The notes: generated by a model not told the origin, from the sequence alone. 64,000 nucleotides of DNA from Synechococcus sp. MU1617 (GCF_020514235.1 NZ_VTLB01000003.1:1-64000); one strand, 5' to 3'. Shown: positions 26,626-37,406, numbered from the stretch's first letter. Numbers and translations: made by a program.

Positions 26626-29600
26626 ATGTCTGCTTCCAATAACTTCATCACCCGGCCGGTTCTCAGCACGGTCTGCAGCCTGCTGATCGTGATCGTCGGT
26701 TTGATCGCGATTCCGATCCTTCCGATTGAAAACCTCCCCGACATTGCTCCTCCCACGGTGAAGGTGCAGGCCACCTACGTGGGCGCTGACGCTGTTGCGG
26801 TTGAACAGGGGGTCACCTCCGTGCTCGAGCAGCAGATCAACGGGGTGGAGAACATGGACTTCATCACCTCCAACAGCTCCTCGGATGGTGTGAGTTCAAT
26901 CTCGGTGTCGTTCGACAGCGGAACCGATGGCAACATCAACCAGGTGAATGTTCAGAACCGCGTCTCCCTGGCTGAACCTCAGCTGCCGGAAGAGGTGCGC
27001 AAGTCGGGTGTGACGGTGAACAAGGCCTCCAACTCGATCCTCCTGGTTTACAACTTCGTTAACGAAGACCCCTCCAAAACCGAATATTCGGTGGAGACGA
27101 TCAGTGGTTATCTCGACAAGAACCTCACCGACAACGTCAAGCGGGTGAAGGGCGTCGGTGATGTCACCTACTTCGGTAACCGCAAGATCGCCTTTCGTCT
27201 CTGGCTGGATCCCGAGAAACTGACCGCCAACAATCTTTCGGCCACCGATGTGGTCAACCAGCTGCGCAGTCAGAACCGTCTGGTGCCAGCAGGCAAGATC
27301 GGCGGCTCCCCTGCGCCGGAGGGGCAGGAATACACCTTCACGGTACAGCTTCAGGGTCGTCTAACCAGCACACAGGAATTCGAAAACATCATTCTCAGAA
27401 CCACCGATGCCGGTGGCCTGGTGCGGTTCAAGGATGTGGGGCGGGTGGAGCTTGGCGGTGAGATCTACGGCATCGATGCCATGGATCTCAAAGGCACGCC
27501 TTCGGTAGGCATCGCCATCTATCAGCTCTCGGGCAGTAACGCCATCGAGGTCTCCAACGGCGTTAAGGAGGTGTTGGGTGAGTTCGAGAAAACCCTGCCG
27601 GTTGGTCTCGGCGTGCAGAAGATCTACGACACCACCGACTTCATCAACCAGTCGATCAAAGGTGTGACCAACTCCCTGCGGGACGCAGTGATCCTGGTGG
27701 TACTGATCCTGTTTCTGTTCCTGCAGAACTGGAAGGCCACGCTCGTACCCGCCATTGCTATTCCAGTGGCTTTGATCGGCACCTTTGCCCTGGTGCTGGC
27801 TTTCGGTTTCTCGCTCAACCAGCTCACCCTGTTCGGTCTTGTGCTGGCCACCGGCCTCGTGGTGGATGACGCCATCACCGTGGTGGAAGACACCTCTGCC
27901 AAGAAGGCTGAAGGGATGACGTCGGTGCAGGCCGCCATGGAAACCATGGATGAGCTGTTCGGGGCTGTGATCGCCACGTCGCTGGTGAAGATGGCGGTGT
28001 TCCTGCCGGTGCTGTTCTTCCCGGGTGCCACCGGCACGATCTACAAGCAGTTCGCCGCCACGATCCTTTTCTCGATCGGCATCTCCACCTTCAACGCACT
28101 GACGTTCTCGCCGATGCTGTCGGCTTTGCTGCTGTCCCGCGAGACCAAGGAGCTCAGCCGCAATCAGTACGCCACGGCCGGCGTGGTTCTTGGCTTTATC
28201 TATGGCCTGCTCAGTGCTGGCAACGGAGCGGCAGCTGCTCTAATTCCAACGGTGATCGGTGCGGTGATCGGCTTCATCGCGGGCAAGATCAGCGCGCTGC
28301 CCTTGCGTCTTCCCTTCACCGCTGGTGGAGCGGCAGTGGGTGTAATCACCACAGGCGTGATCTTCTCCAATCCGATCCCGGTGGTGCTGTTTACCGCTAT
28401 CGGAGGCGGCGTTGGCTACTTCATTCCGGTGATCTTCACCAACTTCAATCGCCTCTACGGCGGTTTTGAAAAGCGCTACGCCACGATCCTCGACGGCGTT
28501 CTCAAGGCTCGCCCGATGGTGATGGCAGCCCTGGCTGCGGGCATCCTGCTCACCGGATTTGCCTTCACCCGCATTCCCGGTGGTTTTGTGCCGATTGAAG
28601 ACCAGGGCTACGCCATCGGTTTCGTTCAGGCTCCTGACGGGGTCTCCAACGAGAAGACCCTGGCGATCAACCGTCAGGTTGCTGAAGTGATGCGCACGGA
28701 AGAGGACATCGCATCGGCAGCCCTGTTCAGCGGCGCCAGTCTCGATGGCAACGCGCCCAACAAGGGTCTGTTCTTCATTGGCATGAAGCACTGGGATGAA
28801 CGGCCCGGTAAAGACCACACCGTGGGTGCTGTGGTGAAGCGGCTCAACGCCAAGATGTACGACGCCATTGATGCCGGACGGGTGTTCGTGGTGGAACCTC
28901 CCTCCATTCCCGGCTACGGCACCGGCGGCGGTTTTGAGTTCCAGCTGCTCGACCAGAGCAGCGGTGTGTACTCGCTGAATGAGTTCTTCGGCACGGCCCA
29001 GCAGATCATGCAGGCCGGCAATGCCGATCCCATTCTCAATCGGGTCTATTCGCTGTTTTCGCCCCAGGCTCCGCAGTACAAGATCGATGTAGACCGTGAG
29101 CAGATGGCATCGCTCGGGGTCGACTTCGGTTCAGCGATGTCGGCTTTCAGCGTCAACTTCGGTGGTCAATATGTGAACGACACCTTCCAGGAGGGCAAGG
29201 TTCGTCGCGTCTATGTGCAGGCGGATGAGGTGAGCCGGGCCACCCCACAGCGCTTGTCGGCCATCTATGTCGCCAATACCAAGGGTGAGCAGATTCCTCT
29301 CTCGGAGTTCTTCACCGTGAAGCAGACGGTGGGACCCAGCGTCATTCCCCACTTCAACTTGTACCGCTCAATCAAGATTGAGGGCACCCCCAAGGAGGGC
29401 AACAGTTCCGGTCAGGCGATTGGGGCGATGAAGCAGATCTTCAACGCCGGCAGTTATCAAGGTCTTGGTTTCGACTGGACTGGCATCTCCCGCGAAGAAG
29501 TGAAGGCCGGATCCCTCGCCGTGGTGATCTTTGCTCTTGGCATCCTGGCGGTGTTTCTGGTGCTGTCGGCTCAGTACGAGAGCTATACCGATCCGATCAT

Positions 29601-30057
29601 CATCCTGCTGACCGTGCCGACGGCTCTGCTGGGAGCCCTTGTGTTCCTTGGGGCGGCCGGCCAGGTGCTCAACATCTATGCCCAGGTGGGTCTGGTGATG
29701 TTGATCGGCTTGGCTGGCGGTAACGCGATTCTGATTGTCGATCTGGCCAATCAGAAAATGGGCGAAGGTGAGTCGGCTCTGGAAGCCGCCAAGTTTTCGG
29801 CCAAGTCGCGTCTACGACCAATCTTGATGACGGCGATCTCTTCCCTCACCGGATTCCTGCCGCTGATGCTCGCCAGCGGTGCTGGTGCGCAGAGTCAGTC
29901 ATCCCTGGGTCTGGTGGTGTTCGGTGGTCTGTTGGTGGCCACCTTCCTCTCCACCCTGGTGGTGCCTGTCTTCTATGTGGTGATGAAGACCCTGCTGGGA
30001 GAGGCCGATGCCAAGCCCCCTGAGGACGGCTCAACGCCCACCCCGCAACCGAGCTGA
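26626..30057 (+). CDS. RND multidrug efflux permease
   Basis: A 1143-residue AcrB-type proton-driven exporter of the plasma membrane. The first helix (RPVLSTVCSLLIVIVGLIAI) is typical, and the conserved Asp pair of helix 4 is in GLVVDDAITVVED. The protein is about 100 residues longer than usual. The excess lies at residues about 506-615, between helices 6 and 7, and is hydrophobic with probably three to four extra membrane segments. No outer-membrane TolC gene lies nearby. Substrate unknown. Confidence 0.93.
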   Translation: MSASNNFITRPVLSTVCSLLIVIVGLIAIPILPIENLPDIAPPTVKVQATYVGADAVAVEQGVTSVLEQQINGVENMDFITSNSSSDGVSSISVSFDSGTDGNINQVNVQNRVSLAEPQLPEEVRKSGVTVNKASNSILLVYNFVNEDPSKTEYSVETISGYLDKNLTDNVKRVKGVGDVTYFGNRKIAFRLWLDPEKLTANNLSATDVVNQLRSQNRLVPAGKIGGSPAPEGQEYTFTVQLQGRLTSTQEFENIILRTTDAGGLVRFKDVGRVELGGEIYGIDAMDLKGTPSVGIAIYQLSGSNAIEVSNGVKEVLGEFEKTLPVGLGVQKIYDTTDFINQSIKGVTNSLRDAVILVVLILFLFLQNWKATLVPAIAIPVALIGTFALVLAFGFSLNQLTLFGLVLATGLVVDDAITVVEDTSAKKAEGMTSVQAAMETMDELFGAVIATSLVKMAVFLPVLFFPGATGTIYKQFAATILFSIGISTFNALTFSPMLSALLLSRETKELSRNQYATAGVVLGFIYGLLSAGNGAAAALIPTVIGAVIGFIAGKISALPLRLPFTAGGAAVGVITTGVIFSNPIPVVLFTAIGGGVGYFIPVIFTNFNRLYGGFEKRYATILDGVLKARPMVMAALAAGILLTGFAFTRIPGGFVPIEDQGYAIGFVQAPDGVSNEKTLAINRQVAEVMRTEEDIASAALFSGASLDGNAPNKGLFFIGMKHWDERPGKDHTVGAVVKRLNAKMYDAIDAGRVFVVEPPSIPGYGTGGGFEFQLLDQSSGVYSLNEFFGTAQQIMQAGNADPILNRVYSLFSPQAPQYKIDVDREQMASLGVDFGSAMSAFSVNFGGQYVNDTFQEGKVRRVYVQADEVSRATPQRLSAIYVANTKGEQIPLSEFFTVKQTVGPSVIPHFNLYRSIKIEGTPKEGNSSGQAIGAMKQIFNAGSYQGLGFDWTGISREEVKAGSLAVVIFALGILAVFLVLSAQYESYTDPIIILLTVPTALLGALVFLGAAGQVLNIYAQVGLVMLIGLAGGNAILIVDLANQKMGEGESALEAAKFSAKSRLRPILMTAISSLTGFLPLMLASGAGAQSQSSLGLVVFGGLLVATFLSTLVVPVFYVVMKTLLGEADAKPPEDGSTPTPQPS

Positions 30058-30347
30058 TGGCTGAGCTGAACACTGAGGTGAATCAGCGCAAGCCCTTCAG
30101 TGGCATGCGTGTGTTGATTGCTGTGGCTATCGGTGCCGGACTTGGTTTGGCGGTGGCCTATTTCCTCAAGGTGCTGATTGACAACAGCCCTGCCGAGATT
30201 GCTCTGGGTCGTTTGCGTCTCTTCTATTTGATGGTGATCACATCAGGCGGTCTGGGGGGATTTGCGATCGAGACGATGCGTCAGTTGCAGGAGCAGGCCA
30301 CCGATCCTGCCTATCGGCACAGCAATTCACATCGCGGTGGTCGCTAA
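30057..30347 (+). CDS. Small membrane protein of the RND operon
   Basis: A 96-residue protein with two transmembrane helices (about residues 17-38 and 54-74). Its ATG overlaps the permease stop by one base (TGATG), so it is translationally coupled. It could be an accessory subunit, as small proteins such as AcrZ are for AcrB, but it shows no similarity I can claim. Family not recognised. Confidence 0.75.
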   Translation: MAELNTEVNQRKPFSGMRVLIAVAIGAGLGLAVAYFLKVLIDNSPAEIALGRLRLFYLMVITSGGLGGFAIETMRQLQEQATDPAYRHSNSHRGGR

Positions 30348-30354
30348 GACTGGG

Positions 30355-30795
30355 TCAGTAAACCTCGATGGTTACGGGTGATTTGAATAACGCTGGGTTG
30401 TATTCGACAAGCCGTTTGTAGAAGCTGCGGGCTGATCTGTTGTTCTTGAATCGGATAAACCCTGTTCGTGTTTCATTCCCTTCGAGGAAAGAAATGGCGA
30501 AATCAATGTCGCCTGTTTTTTTGAAGAAGCGGATGAACTCGCGGCGCCGGCTGTCATAGAGATCAATGCTCTTGACCTCGTCTTTGTCGAGTACGACGAG
30601 CTCTGATGGGAAATTAATGATGAGCTGATCGCCTCGGATTTGTGGATGACATGTTGCATAGGCGTTGGAGATTGTGCATAGTGCTTCCACTTTGAAGCTG
30701 CCTGACGCTGAATCAGGCATGTTGGCGAGGACCGGTGTAAAACTTGCACTCATGGTGCTGAGTGCCAAGACAATGCTTGGTAGGCGCATGGGCAT
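30355..30795 (-). CDS. Secreted hypothetical protein (PH-like layout)
   Basis: A 146-residue protein with a signal peptide (cleavage after VLA near residue 24). Two Cys are eight residues apart (CTISNAYATC), followed by alternating strand segments (LIINFPSELVVL; DEVKSIDLYD; DFAISFLEG; TGFIRFKN) and a final helix (ARSFYKRLVEY). The strand-strand-helix order resembles a small pleckstrin-homology-like fold. It shares general layout with the product at 31756-32199. No named family. It is 8 bases from the end of the RND operon, convergent. Confidence 0.6.
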   Translation of the reverse strand: MPMRLPSIVLALSTMSASFTPVLANMPDSASGSFKVEALCTISNAYATCHPQIRGDQLIINFPSELVVLDKDEVKSIDLYDSRRREFIRFFKKTGDIDFAISFLEGNETRTGFIRFKNNRSARSFYKRLVEYNPALFKSPVTIEVY

Positions 30796-30842
30796 TCTGA
30801 TTTCAATTGTGTGATATTTTATCGCGAGCTTTTAACTGTGTT

Positions 30843-31706
30843 TTGAAGGGCTTCGCCGCGACTCTTTCTGTGATTGCTGCCTCTACAGCGGCGGCTGCTC
30901 CTGCTGGGGCAATTTATGCAAATTCTGCAATTTTTTCGAGTCCCGTCGTGGCGGCGCAGCACCTTGCTCAGGTGCGGGGGGGCGAGCGAAATGAGAGAAA
31001 CACCCGCTCCGATGACCCCGGCACCCCGGTTCAGCCTGCTGCAAGCGCAGAGGATGCACTCCGCAGCATTCGCTTCATCACGAGGGCGAAATTCATCGTG
31101 ATGCCTGTTTTCGATAAATCAGGTTCTTCGATGCAGTATGGATCTGCGGGTGGGTCGATGACAACCACCAACGAATTCGCTACCGAAGTTCTGAACGATT
31201 CAATTCGTGAGGCCGGCGCGACCACAATCTCCTGGTTCAAGGTGAATTCCGCCATGAACAAGAAATTTGGTCAGACAGGTTTGAATCGCGCAGATCTGAC
31301 CAACGACTCTTTCATTCCCGAATTGATGGAAGTTGGTAAGACTCTCGGAGCGCGCTACATCATTCGTCCAGTCATCCTAAATATGACGGACACCTCAAGT
31401 ACGGAGACGAAGACGAATCCGGCTGCTTTTGTTCCAGTTTTTGGGATGTTTGCAAGCTCTACAAAAACAAAGACGAAGTCGAGCGCGACTGTAACGTTGA
31501 AGATTGATATCATCAGTATTCGGGAAGAAGATATTATCGGCGCTAAGCGTTTTGAGGGCGCTGTGAGAGATGAAAAGACGTCGTCTGGTTTCTCCTATTC
31601 CTACGGCGCGAGTTCTTCGGCAGGTGGGATGTCTGCCAAAGCGAAGGGTGCCTTGTTTGATGCGATCTATCAAGCAGTCGACTTTATCTCCGACAAAGTC
31701 GACTGA
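30843..31706 (+). CDS. Exported CsgG/LpoB-like protein
   Basis: About 287 residues from TTG 30843 (TTG 30807 is the alternative). The N-terminus MKGFAATLSVIAAS ... APAGA is a signal peptide. The mature part carries the CsgG/LpoB/TolB-N fold pattern: strand AKFIVMPVFDKSG, helix TEVLNDSIREAG, the strand ARYIIRPVILNM, strand SATVTLKIDIISI, and a C-terminal helix DAIYQAVDFISDKVD. There is no lipobox Cys, unlike most CsgG proteins. An RGGERNERNTRSDD segment near residue 48 is positively charged and low complexity. The exported role is inferred; partner proteins may be the two secreted products on either side. Confidence 0.7.
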   Translation: MKGFAATLSVIAASTAAAAPAGAIYANSAIFSSPVVAAQHLAQVRGGERNERNTRSDDPGTPVQPAASAEDALRSIRFITRAKFIVMPVFDKSGSSMQYGSAGGSMTTTNEFATEVLNDSIREAGATTISWFKVNSAMNKKFGQTGLNRADLTNDSFIPELMEVGKTLGARYIIRPVILNMTDTSSTETKTNPAAFVPVFGMFASSTKTKTKSSATVTLKIDIISIREEDIIGAKRFEGAVRDEKTSSGFSYSYGASSSAGGMSAKAKGALFDAIYQAVDFISDKVD

Positions 31707-31732
31707 TTGCTGTCAGGCTTAACGTCTCATCG

Positions 31733-31757
31733 AAGGGGTCTTTGGAGGCCCCTTTTT
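31733..31757 (+). terminator. Probable terminator of the CsgG-like gene
   Basis: AAGGGG pairs with CCCCTT around a short inner loop, followed by TTTTTATTT. The structure overlaps the stop codon of the convergent minus-strand gene at 31756. Confidence 0.6.
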
Positions 31758-32199
31758 ATTTGACTTCTGCTTCTGCGGCCTTGCGTCGTAGGGCTGCAAG
31801 CATGGGGTTGACATATTGGGAATCGCTGAAGTTCACAATCATATTTTGCTTGTCTCCAAAGTCATCTCTGTAGTTGATGCTGAAAACATGGCGATGAACT
31901 GCTTTTTTGAACAGAAGGCCGATGATGCCGATCCGAGCGGCCAGCTCTGTGTCCATTTTGAGCTTGGTTGAATCGGTGTAATTCCAGGCTCGGATGTTGC
32001 TGTATTTGATTTTGGTTGCTCGACCCGTGTCAAACCTTGCCGACATGGATCTGCGCATGAAACTCACATTGCATTGCTCCTCGAGTTCGATTTGCGAAAC
32101 GCAGTTGGCGTTGAAATAAAACTGCTGAGCTTGAGCACCGGTCGCGCCCAATGCCACCGCCAGAGCGATGGCCGGTGATTTTCTGAGTAAAGATTTCAT
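31756..32199 (-). CDS. Secreted hypothetical protein
   Basis: A 147-residue protein with a signal peptide (MKSLLRKSPAIALAVALGAT then AQA cleavage). Two Cys nine residues apart (CVSQIELEEQC) come next, then strand-rich sequence (KIKYSNIRAWNYTD; HVFSINYRDD; QNMIVNFSD) and a C-terminal basic helix. The order of elements echoes that in the product of 30355-30795, although identity is low by eye. Unknown function. Upstream of it is about 170 bases of non-coding sequence to the pgm stop. Confidence 0.65.
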   Translation of the reverse strand: MKSLLRKSPAIALAVALGATGAQAQQFYFNANCVSQIELEEQCNVSFMRRSMSARFDTGRATKIKYSNIRAWNYTDSTKLKMDTELAARIGIIGLLFKKAVHRHVFSINYRDDFGDKQNMIVNFSDSQYVNPMLAALRRKAAEAEVK

Positions 32200-32369
32200 T
32201 TGACGACGTTTAGATCAGTGGATCCTATATCGATACGACCTTTTCGGTCTAGATGTTGATTACTCCTTTGATATTTGGGTTGGAGTGTCGCTGAACTTGT
32301 TTTTATTTTTCAGATAGACGCCTTCCCTCAGTCAGAAAAGACGTCTCGCATCGTCACCCTGAAAGGGGC

Positions 32370-34043
<1,674 letters not shown>

Positions 34044-34139
34044 CTATATGCGGAACCTAAACATGGAAATCCTCTTGCAATGCGTCGGGCGCGACCAGTT
34101 GACGCCGCTACCCTTTGGCCCGCACCAATCCCGTCGACC

Positions 34140-34490
34140 ATGCATCGCTTTCTGCTGCTGTTGATCGTCGGTATGGCTGGCATGGCTTCGTCAGTTGGTG
34201 CATCTCAGAGTTGGAAACGGGCCCTTCCTTTGACTGTGGCTTCCCAGGAGGCAGTCAATGCCGCCAATGCTGTGATCACTCAGTCTGGCTCGGAAGAATG
34301 CCTGCGCGGCAAGCTTTCCAATGCCATCGTGCGGTTGTCCAACAGTTGCGATGTGTCTGGCCACTCGTCTACAGCGTGTGAGTTGGCCTCTGAAATTGCT
34401 GGTCAGGAAAGCGAACTCAGCATGGGTGAGATGCTTGCCACATCCGAGACCCTGCTCGATCTTCTCGGCGATCAAGCGACATCCCACTGA
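34140..34490 (+). CDS. Secreted hypothetical protein with four cysteines
   Basis: A 116-residue protein beginning with a signal peptide (MHRFLLLLIVGMAGMASSVG). The mature portion is helical with Cys at about positions 53, 69, 80 and possibly a fourth, suggesting disulfides. Family not recognised. ATG at 34140 is preferred to far-upstream in-frame starts, since those overlap pgm's 5' end and lack coding character. Confidence 0.65.
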   Translation: MHRFLLLLIVGMAGMASSVGASQSWKRALPLTVASQEAVNAANAVITQSGSEECLRGKLSNAIVRLSNSCDVSGHSSTACELASEIAGQESELSMGEMLATSETLLDLLGDQATSH

Positions 34491-34546
34491 TCAACTCAGT
34501 CTTCTGGAGACATTTGGCGGGACAGTTGATTCAAGAATCACCAGCC

Positions 34547-34660
34547 ATGGATTCACGGCTGCAGATGCCTGTGGACACGATCAAGAAGCACCCCGACGTG
34601 ACCGTGGCGGTTTTGGATACTGTTCGCGGAGAAGTCGCCGCCCTGATGCAGGGCCAGTGA
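34547..34660 (+). CDS. Candidate 37-residue ORF
   Basis: ATG to TGA: MDSRLQMPVDTIKKHPDVTV then AVLDTVRGEVAALMQGQ. The composition is protein-like (amphipathic helix, charged residues) but there is no clear Shine-Dalgarno and no recognised family. An in-frame TTG at 34526 would add seven residues. It could also be the remnant of a longer gene. Confidence 0.25.
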   Translation: MDSRLQMPVDTIKKHPDVTVAVLDTVRGEVAALMQGQ

Positions 34661-34687
34661 TTCAGCTTCGGCTTTGATTGAGGCAGC

Positions 34688-35059
34688 TCAGGCCTGACGC
34701 GCTTTGGGCTTTTCTTTTTTGATCGCAGGCTCGGCGCAAACCCTCGGGATGCGTCGGGCTGTGGTGGTGATGGTGTCCTTACGCCGGAAGTCGTTGGTGT
34801 TGGCGACTTTGGCTTCATCCATCAAGGACCACAGCACGTCTTTGCAGAGACCGGGCAACCTGGAGTGATCCATCAGAGGATCGGCGAGCTCACGGGCCCT
34901 CGCGCATGCCTCCGTTGAGTTGTCGCGTGAACACGCGTAGGCGGCCTGTTCAATGCTGCGCAATTGATCCTTGCTAGGCCATGGCTCGAAGGGCTCAGCC
35001 GCGATTGCGGGACTGGCGATGGCGAGGAGCAGCAGAACGCGTGTGAGCTTGGAAGTCAT
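34688..35059 (-). CDS. Secreted Cys-containing hypothetical protein
   Basis: A 123-residue protein with a signal peptide (MTSKLTRVLLLLAIASPAIA). The mature sequence has four Cys (ACSRDN; EACARA; LCKDVL; VCAEP), probably two disulfides, and a Lys-rich tail. It resembles small secreted proteins common in marine Synechococcus, function unknown. The 215 bases upstream to 35275 hold nothing I can support. Confidence 0.7.
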   Translation of the reverse strand: MTSKLTRVLLLLAIASPAIAAEPFEPWPSKDQLRSIEQAAYACSRDNSTEACARARELADPLMDHSRLPGLCKDVLWSLMDEAKVANTNDFRRKDTITTTARRIPRVCAEPAIKKEKPKARQA

Positions 35060-35274
35060 GGGTACAGTTTGGCGTGCTTTGCGCAGTTGAAGCCAATCAA
35101 TATTTTGAAAGATAGGTCGGCAAAGTATTTGATGATGACTTGATCGCGTCAGCTTTCGCTCGATCTGCTTTCATTAGAGGGGAAAGATCATTTTCTTTCG
35201 CTTCTCGATGATGATGATGGAGTATGTTTTCTCGTTCATTGCATTGATATCCCTTGGTGAAGGTGTCTAGGTGT

Positions 35275-37377
35275 CTACAACGGTTTGTAGGCCCAGAATT
35301 GATACATACTTTGAAAGGTCGATGGATTGTTGTTCTCGAATTCTCCCCAGTTGCTCAGTGAGGTTCCATTGCTGTCCTCTGGAAAATGGTGCTGGTAAGC
35401 AGTCTTGATGGATTTCGGAAGCATGAATCCACAAAACACTAATTTCTCGGCTGCTAAAAGTTCTTCCAGGGTCCTGGTGGTGAATTGATGCTCCTGAACG
35501 TGAAAGCAAAGGTCGCGGCACTCGGAGAGCGAATAGAAGTCATTCGCAAGGATTGATAGATCTTTTAGTTTATGCTGATTATCGTCAAAGACTTGCTTGC
35601 GAAAATCTCTGATGCCTGCCGGTGTGCTTTGAATGCTCAGGTTTTGGATCAGCTCTCGTGCTGCTGAGACTTTCTGTCTGGCAAGTTTGCTGTAGAGGCC
35701 GATCTTGAAATAGCCGCCGGGCTTCAGTTTGCTGTTGAGTGTTGCCAGCCCCTTGGCGGGATTTTGCATGTGATGCAGGACGCCGCTGCACTCAATCACG
35801 TCATAGACATTCTTGAGTTGATTGGCATCCAGAATGTCGAGTTGCTGGAGCAGAACATTATTCATGTTGTACTCCTGAGATTTTCTTGCTGCGTAGGCCA
35901 GGCTATTTTTGCTGATGTCAATGGCAGTGATTTGCGCATTTTTATAGCGACTGGCGTTGATCACTTGGTTTCCCGTTCCGCATCCGGCAATTAGGATCTT
36001 TGGGCTTGAGTTGAGTGAGAGTTCATTCGTGAACGCAAGATTTGCAATGGTTGTTTCTAAGGAGATGAACTCAGCTGTTGGTTTTGCGAAATGGGGATGA
36101 GTGTGGTCTGCATGTTTGTATCGAGGGTATGGATTTTCTTCGTACATTTGCTGGACTGCAGTTGAGATATCGTCGGTTACTTCCTCGCAGAGGCTGAGGC
36201 TCGCTTTGATGCTCTTCTCTGCTTCGACCTCGTTGTATTGGGTGTCGATGAAGGCTTTGCTCTCATCGCTGTTGATGGGGTATTTGCTGATTGCTTCTTG
36301 AGTTGTAAGGTCGTGGATGGGTGCATAGCAGCCAATCATGGGTAAATATCGATTGAAAAGCTTTTCGCTTTTCTTCGCTTCTGCGATCAGATCGTTGATC
36401 CATTTTTTTTCCTCGTCTGATTGCCAATAGACATATTCATTGAGGAAGCATTGTGTGGCCAGGGCTTCCAGGAGGAGTTGTAGTTGTGGTGTTATTGAGC
36501 TGTCGGTTCTGATGTGTACCAAGAATTCCTGCCTTAGGCGTGTGAGGAATTCCTCGATCTTTTGATGAGGCGGTATAAGTAACGTCAGTGATTTTCTAAA
36601 GATCCAGTCTGAGGCAAGGCGATGAAGGGCCTGATTCTGGTCTGTGATGATGGGGTTTGATTTGGCTGCTGTTTGTATGTCTTCAAGGTAGTCTTGAACG
36701 AAGAGTGTGCAGAGTTTGCGATGGGAGAAGTCTTCGCGATTGAGCAGTATTTCGTAGGCTTTTCTGGCGTGCTCTCTATTTAGTGGGTTGATCTTGATGT
36801 CGCTGGCAAGGCTTTTCAAGTTTTGTAGCGCTTCGATGTTGCTTTCATCGAGCTCGATGGCCTTGACGGTAGCTGTTAGCGCTTCATCTGTTTTTCCAAG
36901 GTCTCGATAAATGCTGCCCAGATTCATCTGGACAGTTGACGATCGATCGTCAAGATCGAGTGACTTTAATGTGAATTGAAGTGCTTGATCAAGCTTTCCG
37001 ATGTCCCGATATAGATTCCCAATATTGCTGTAGATCTGCGGGTCGTTCGGCTCGAACTCTATGGCCTGTTCGTAGTTTTCAAGGGCTTCTTGGATTCTGC
37101 CACTGTTCTTGCATATGATCCCGAGATTGCAAAAGACTGCGGGATCAGACGTTCCCGCATTGATCATTTTTTTGTAAAGCGACTCGGCTTCCCTGAGTCG
37201 ACCTGTCTGGTGTGAATAAATGGCTTGGTTGAACCATTTTTGAAAGTTCAGTTGCGGCTTTTTTGTTGATTTACTTGCTTTTCCATTTGCTGCTTCTCCA
37301 AATCCAGCCACTTCATTTCTCTTTGCTTGTTTGAGTTTAGAGCTGAGCCAGTGGTCTTCATCTCCTCTCCACCCCAT
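35275..37377 (-). CDS. TPR-repeat protein with C-terminal methyltransferase domain
   Basis: About 700 residues. Tetratricopeptide repeats occupy roughly residues 45-200 (with PAVFCNLGIICKNSGRIQEA-type repeats), a linker of about 200 residues follows, and a class I SAM-methyltransferase domain closes it: motif I ILIAGCGTGNQVI, IECSGVLHHMQNP, LKPGGYFKIGLYS. Such TPR-methyltransferases occur in glycan and surface-modification islands. The start is uncertain: ATG 37377 lies inside a repeated sequence that copies the end of the PLD-like gene, and the open frame extends up to 37458. AT-rich relative to neighbours. Confidence 0.75.
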   Translation of the reverse strand: MGWRGDEDHWLSSKLKQAKRNEVAGFGEAANGKASKSTKKPQLNFQKWFNQAIYSHQTGRLREAESLYKKMINAGTSDPAVFCNLGIICKNSGRIQEALENYEQAIEFEPNDPQIYSNIGNLYRDIGKLDQALQFTLKSLDLDDRSSTVQMNLGSIYRDLGKTDEALTATVKAIELDESNIEALQNLKSLASDIKINPLNREHARKAYEILLNREDFSHRKLCTLFVQDYLEDIQTAAKSNPIITDQNQALHRLASDWIFRKSLTLLIPPHQKIEEFLTRLRQEFLVHIRTDSSITPQLQLLLEALATQCFLNEYVYWQSDEEKKWINDLIAEAKKSEKLFNRYLPMIGCYAPIHDLTTQEAISKYPINSDESKAFIDTQYNEVEAEKSIKASLSLCEEVTDDISTAVQQMYEENPYPRYKHADHTHPHFAKPTAEFISLETTIANLAFTNELSLNSSPKILIAGCGTGNQVINASRYKNAQITAIDISKNSLAYAARKSQEYNMNNVLLQQLDILDANQLKNVYDVIECSGVLHHMQNPAKGLATLNSKLKPGGYFKIGLYSKLARQKVSAARELIQNLSIQSTPAGIRDFRKQVFDDNQHKLKDLSILANDFYSLSECRDLCFHVQEHQFTTRTLEELLAAEKLVFCGFMLPKSIKTAYQHHFPEDSNGTSLSNWGEFENNNPSTFQSMYQFWAYKPL

Positions 37378-37406
37378 CCCCGCATCGAGTCTTTTGACGA
37401 TCCAGT
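37298..37406 (-). repeat. Direct repeat copy A
   Basis: 109 bases matching 39210-39318 with about six mismatches by eye. It contains, on the minus strand, the last 15 codons of the PLD-like gene (LDRQKTRCGDGVERR, stop at 37358) plus about 60 bases of downstream sequence, so it is a displaced copy of that gene's 3' end. Confidence 0.9.

Noticed and set aside
35209-35271. 20-codon ORF beginning with four Met (MMMMEYVFSFIALIS...)
   Set aside because: The start is a simple ATG repeat with no ribosome binding site; too short to support.
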